Positions 63,963 to 64,000 of a DNA stretch of 64,000 nt are shown piece by piece. The notes beneath the pieces were generated by a model. The model was not told the origin of the DNA. It saw nothing but the letters and a program-made list of their open reading frames with translations, and searched no databases. Source of the stretch: Diplonema japonicum (taxonomy: Eukaryota; Euglenozoa; Diplonemea; Diplonemida; Diplonemidae); assembly GCA_964019335.1 (NCBI GenBank), contig OZ025745.1:303314-367313 (forward strand). Direction: 5' to 3'. Within the stretch, counting starts at the first letter, position 1. Every line of letters starts with the position of its first letter. Both the position numbers and the translations under genes were made by a program.

Positions 63963-64000
63963 ATGCAGCTCAAACACTTAGAGCAAATGTCGGACGATGG
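63963..64000 (+). CDS. Possible start of a + strand gene, cut by window edge
   Basis: ATG at 63963 opens MQLKHLEQMSDD to the edge in normal-complexity sequence. If real it would be the first host gene on +, marking a strand switch after the retroelement. The minus strand here (CSKCLSC) is also open, so this is weak. Confidence 0.25.
   Translation, partial: MQLKHLEQMSDD

Overview
The window is nuclear DNA of a single-celled eukaryote. The genes are split by short GT-AG introns and encode eukaryote-only families: MAP kinase kinase, SLC6 transporter, ERH, Clu/TPR, JmjC, kringle and dCache surface proteins. Coding DNA is G+C-rich. The spaces between genes and the introns are packed with long A/T and C/G homopolymers. 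Every confident host gene, about 20 over 58 kb, lies on the minus strand, and several start codons sit a few bases after a pyrimidine-rich YAG. That layout recalls the one-directional, trans-spliced gene arrays of Euglenozoa and dinoflagellates. A tyrosine-recombinase retrotransposon with the order gag-YR-RT-RNaseH, which I know from VIPER of trypanosomatids, also points to Euglenozoa. Kinetoplastids have almost no cis-introns, so a diplonemid or euglenid is my best guess. It remains an inference.

Layout, read along +. 1-1053: end of a J-domain gene. 1.4-2.2 kb: RRM/RS protein. 3.0-5.1 kb: seven-exon discoidin-like plus coiled-coil protein. 6.5-8.9 kb: kringle/somatomedin-B-like membrane protein with a perfect 21-bp minisatellite. 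9.9-15.6 kb: Na+/H+ exchanger fused to two NADAR domains. 15.7-16.2 kb: four-exon ERH orthologue. 16.5-21.0 kb: Clu-like/TPR/IQ protein. 23.9-25.4 kb: poly(A)-polymerase-like pseudoenzyme. 25.4-26.2 kb: glycine-zipper protein. 26.4-29.3 kb: metacaspase-like protein lacking its catalytic dyad. 29.5-31.6 kb: trifunctional-protein-alpha-like fatty-acid enzyme. 32.0-33.6 kb: SLC6 transporter. 35.1-36.5 kb: seven-exon MAPKK-like kinase. 36.9-42.7 kb: 1,907-residue C2/PH-like/pseudo-metacaspase/Sel1 protein. 44.4-45.2 kb: short paralogue of its N-terminus. 45.4-49.5 kb: tandem dCache protein with a probable GPI signal. 50.0-51.3 kb: mitochondrial helical protein. 51.5-52.6 kb: D-serine-dehydratase-like enzyme. 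52.7-53.1 kb: small membrane protein. 53.3-54.6 kb: secreted JmjC protein. 55.3-56.1 kb: element with inverted ends and a tRNA-like core. 57.2-58.2 kb: unknown protein. 58.7-59.7 kb: SAP-domain protein cut short on its 5' side by the retrotransposon at 59.7-63.8 kb.

Two themes stand out. Several proteins keep a recognisable enzyme fold but have lost the catalytic residues: the two metacaspase-like proteins, the nucleotidyltransferase and the dehydrogenase half of the fatty-acid enzyme. Many introns are almost pure poly-A on the sense strand right up to the 3' AG, where a polypyrimidine tract would be expected. Because homopolymers are so common, single-base frameshifts (SLC6 gene, retroelement) may be assembly errors.
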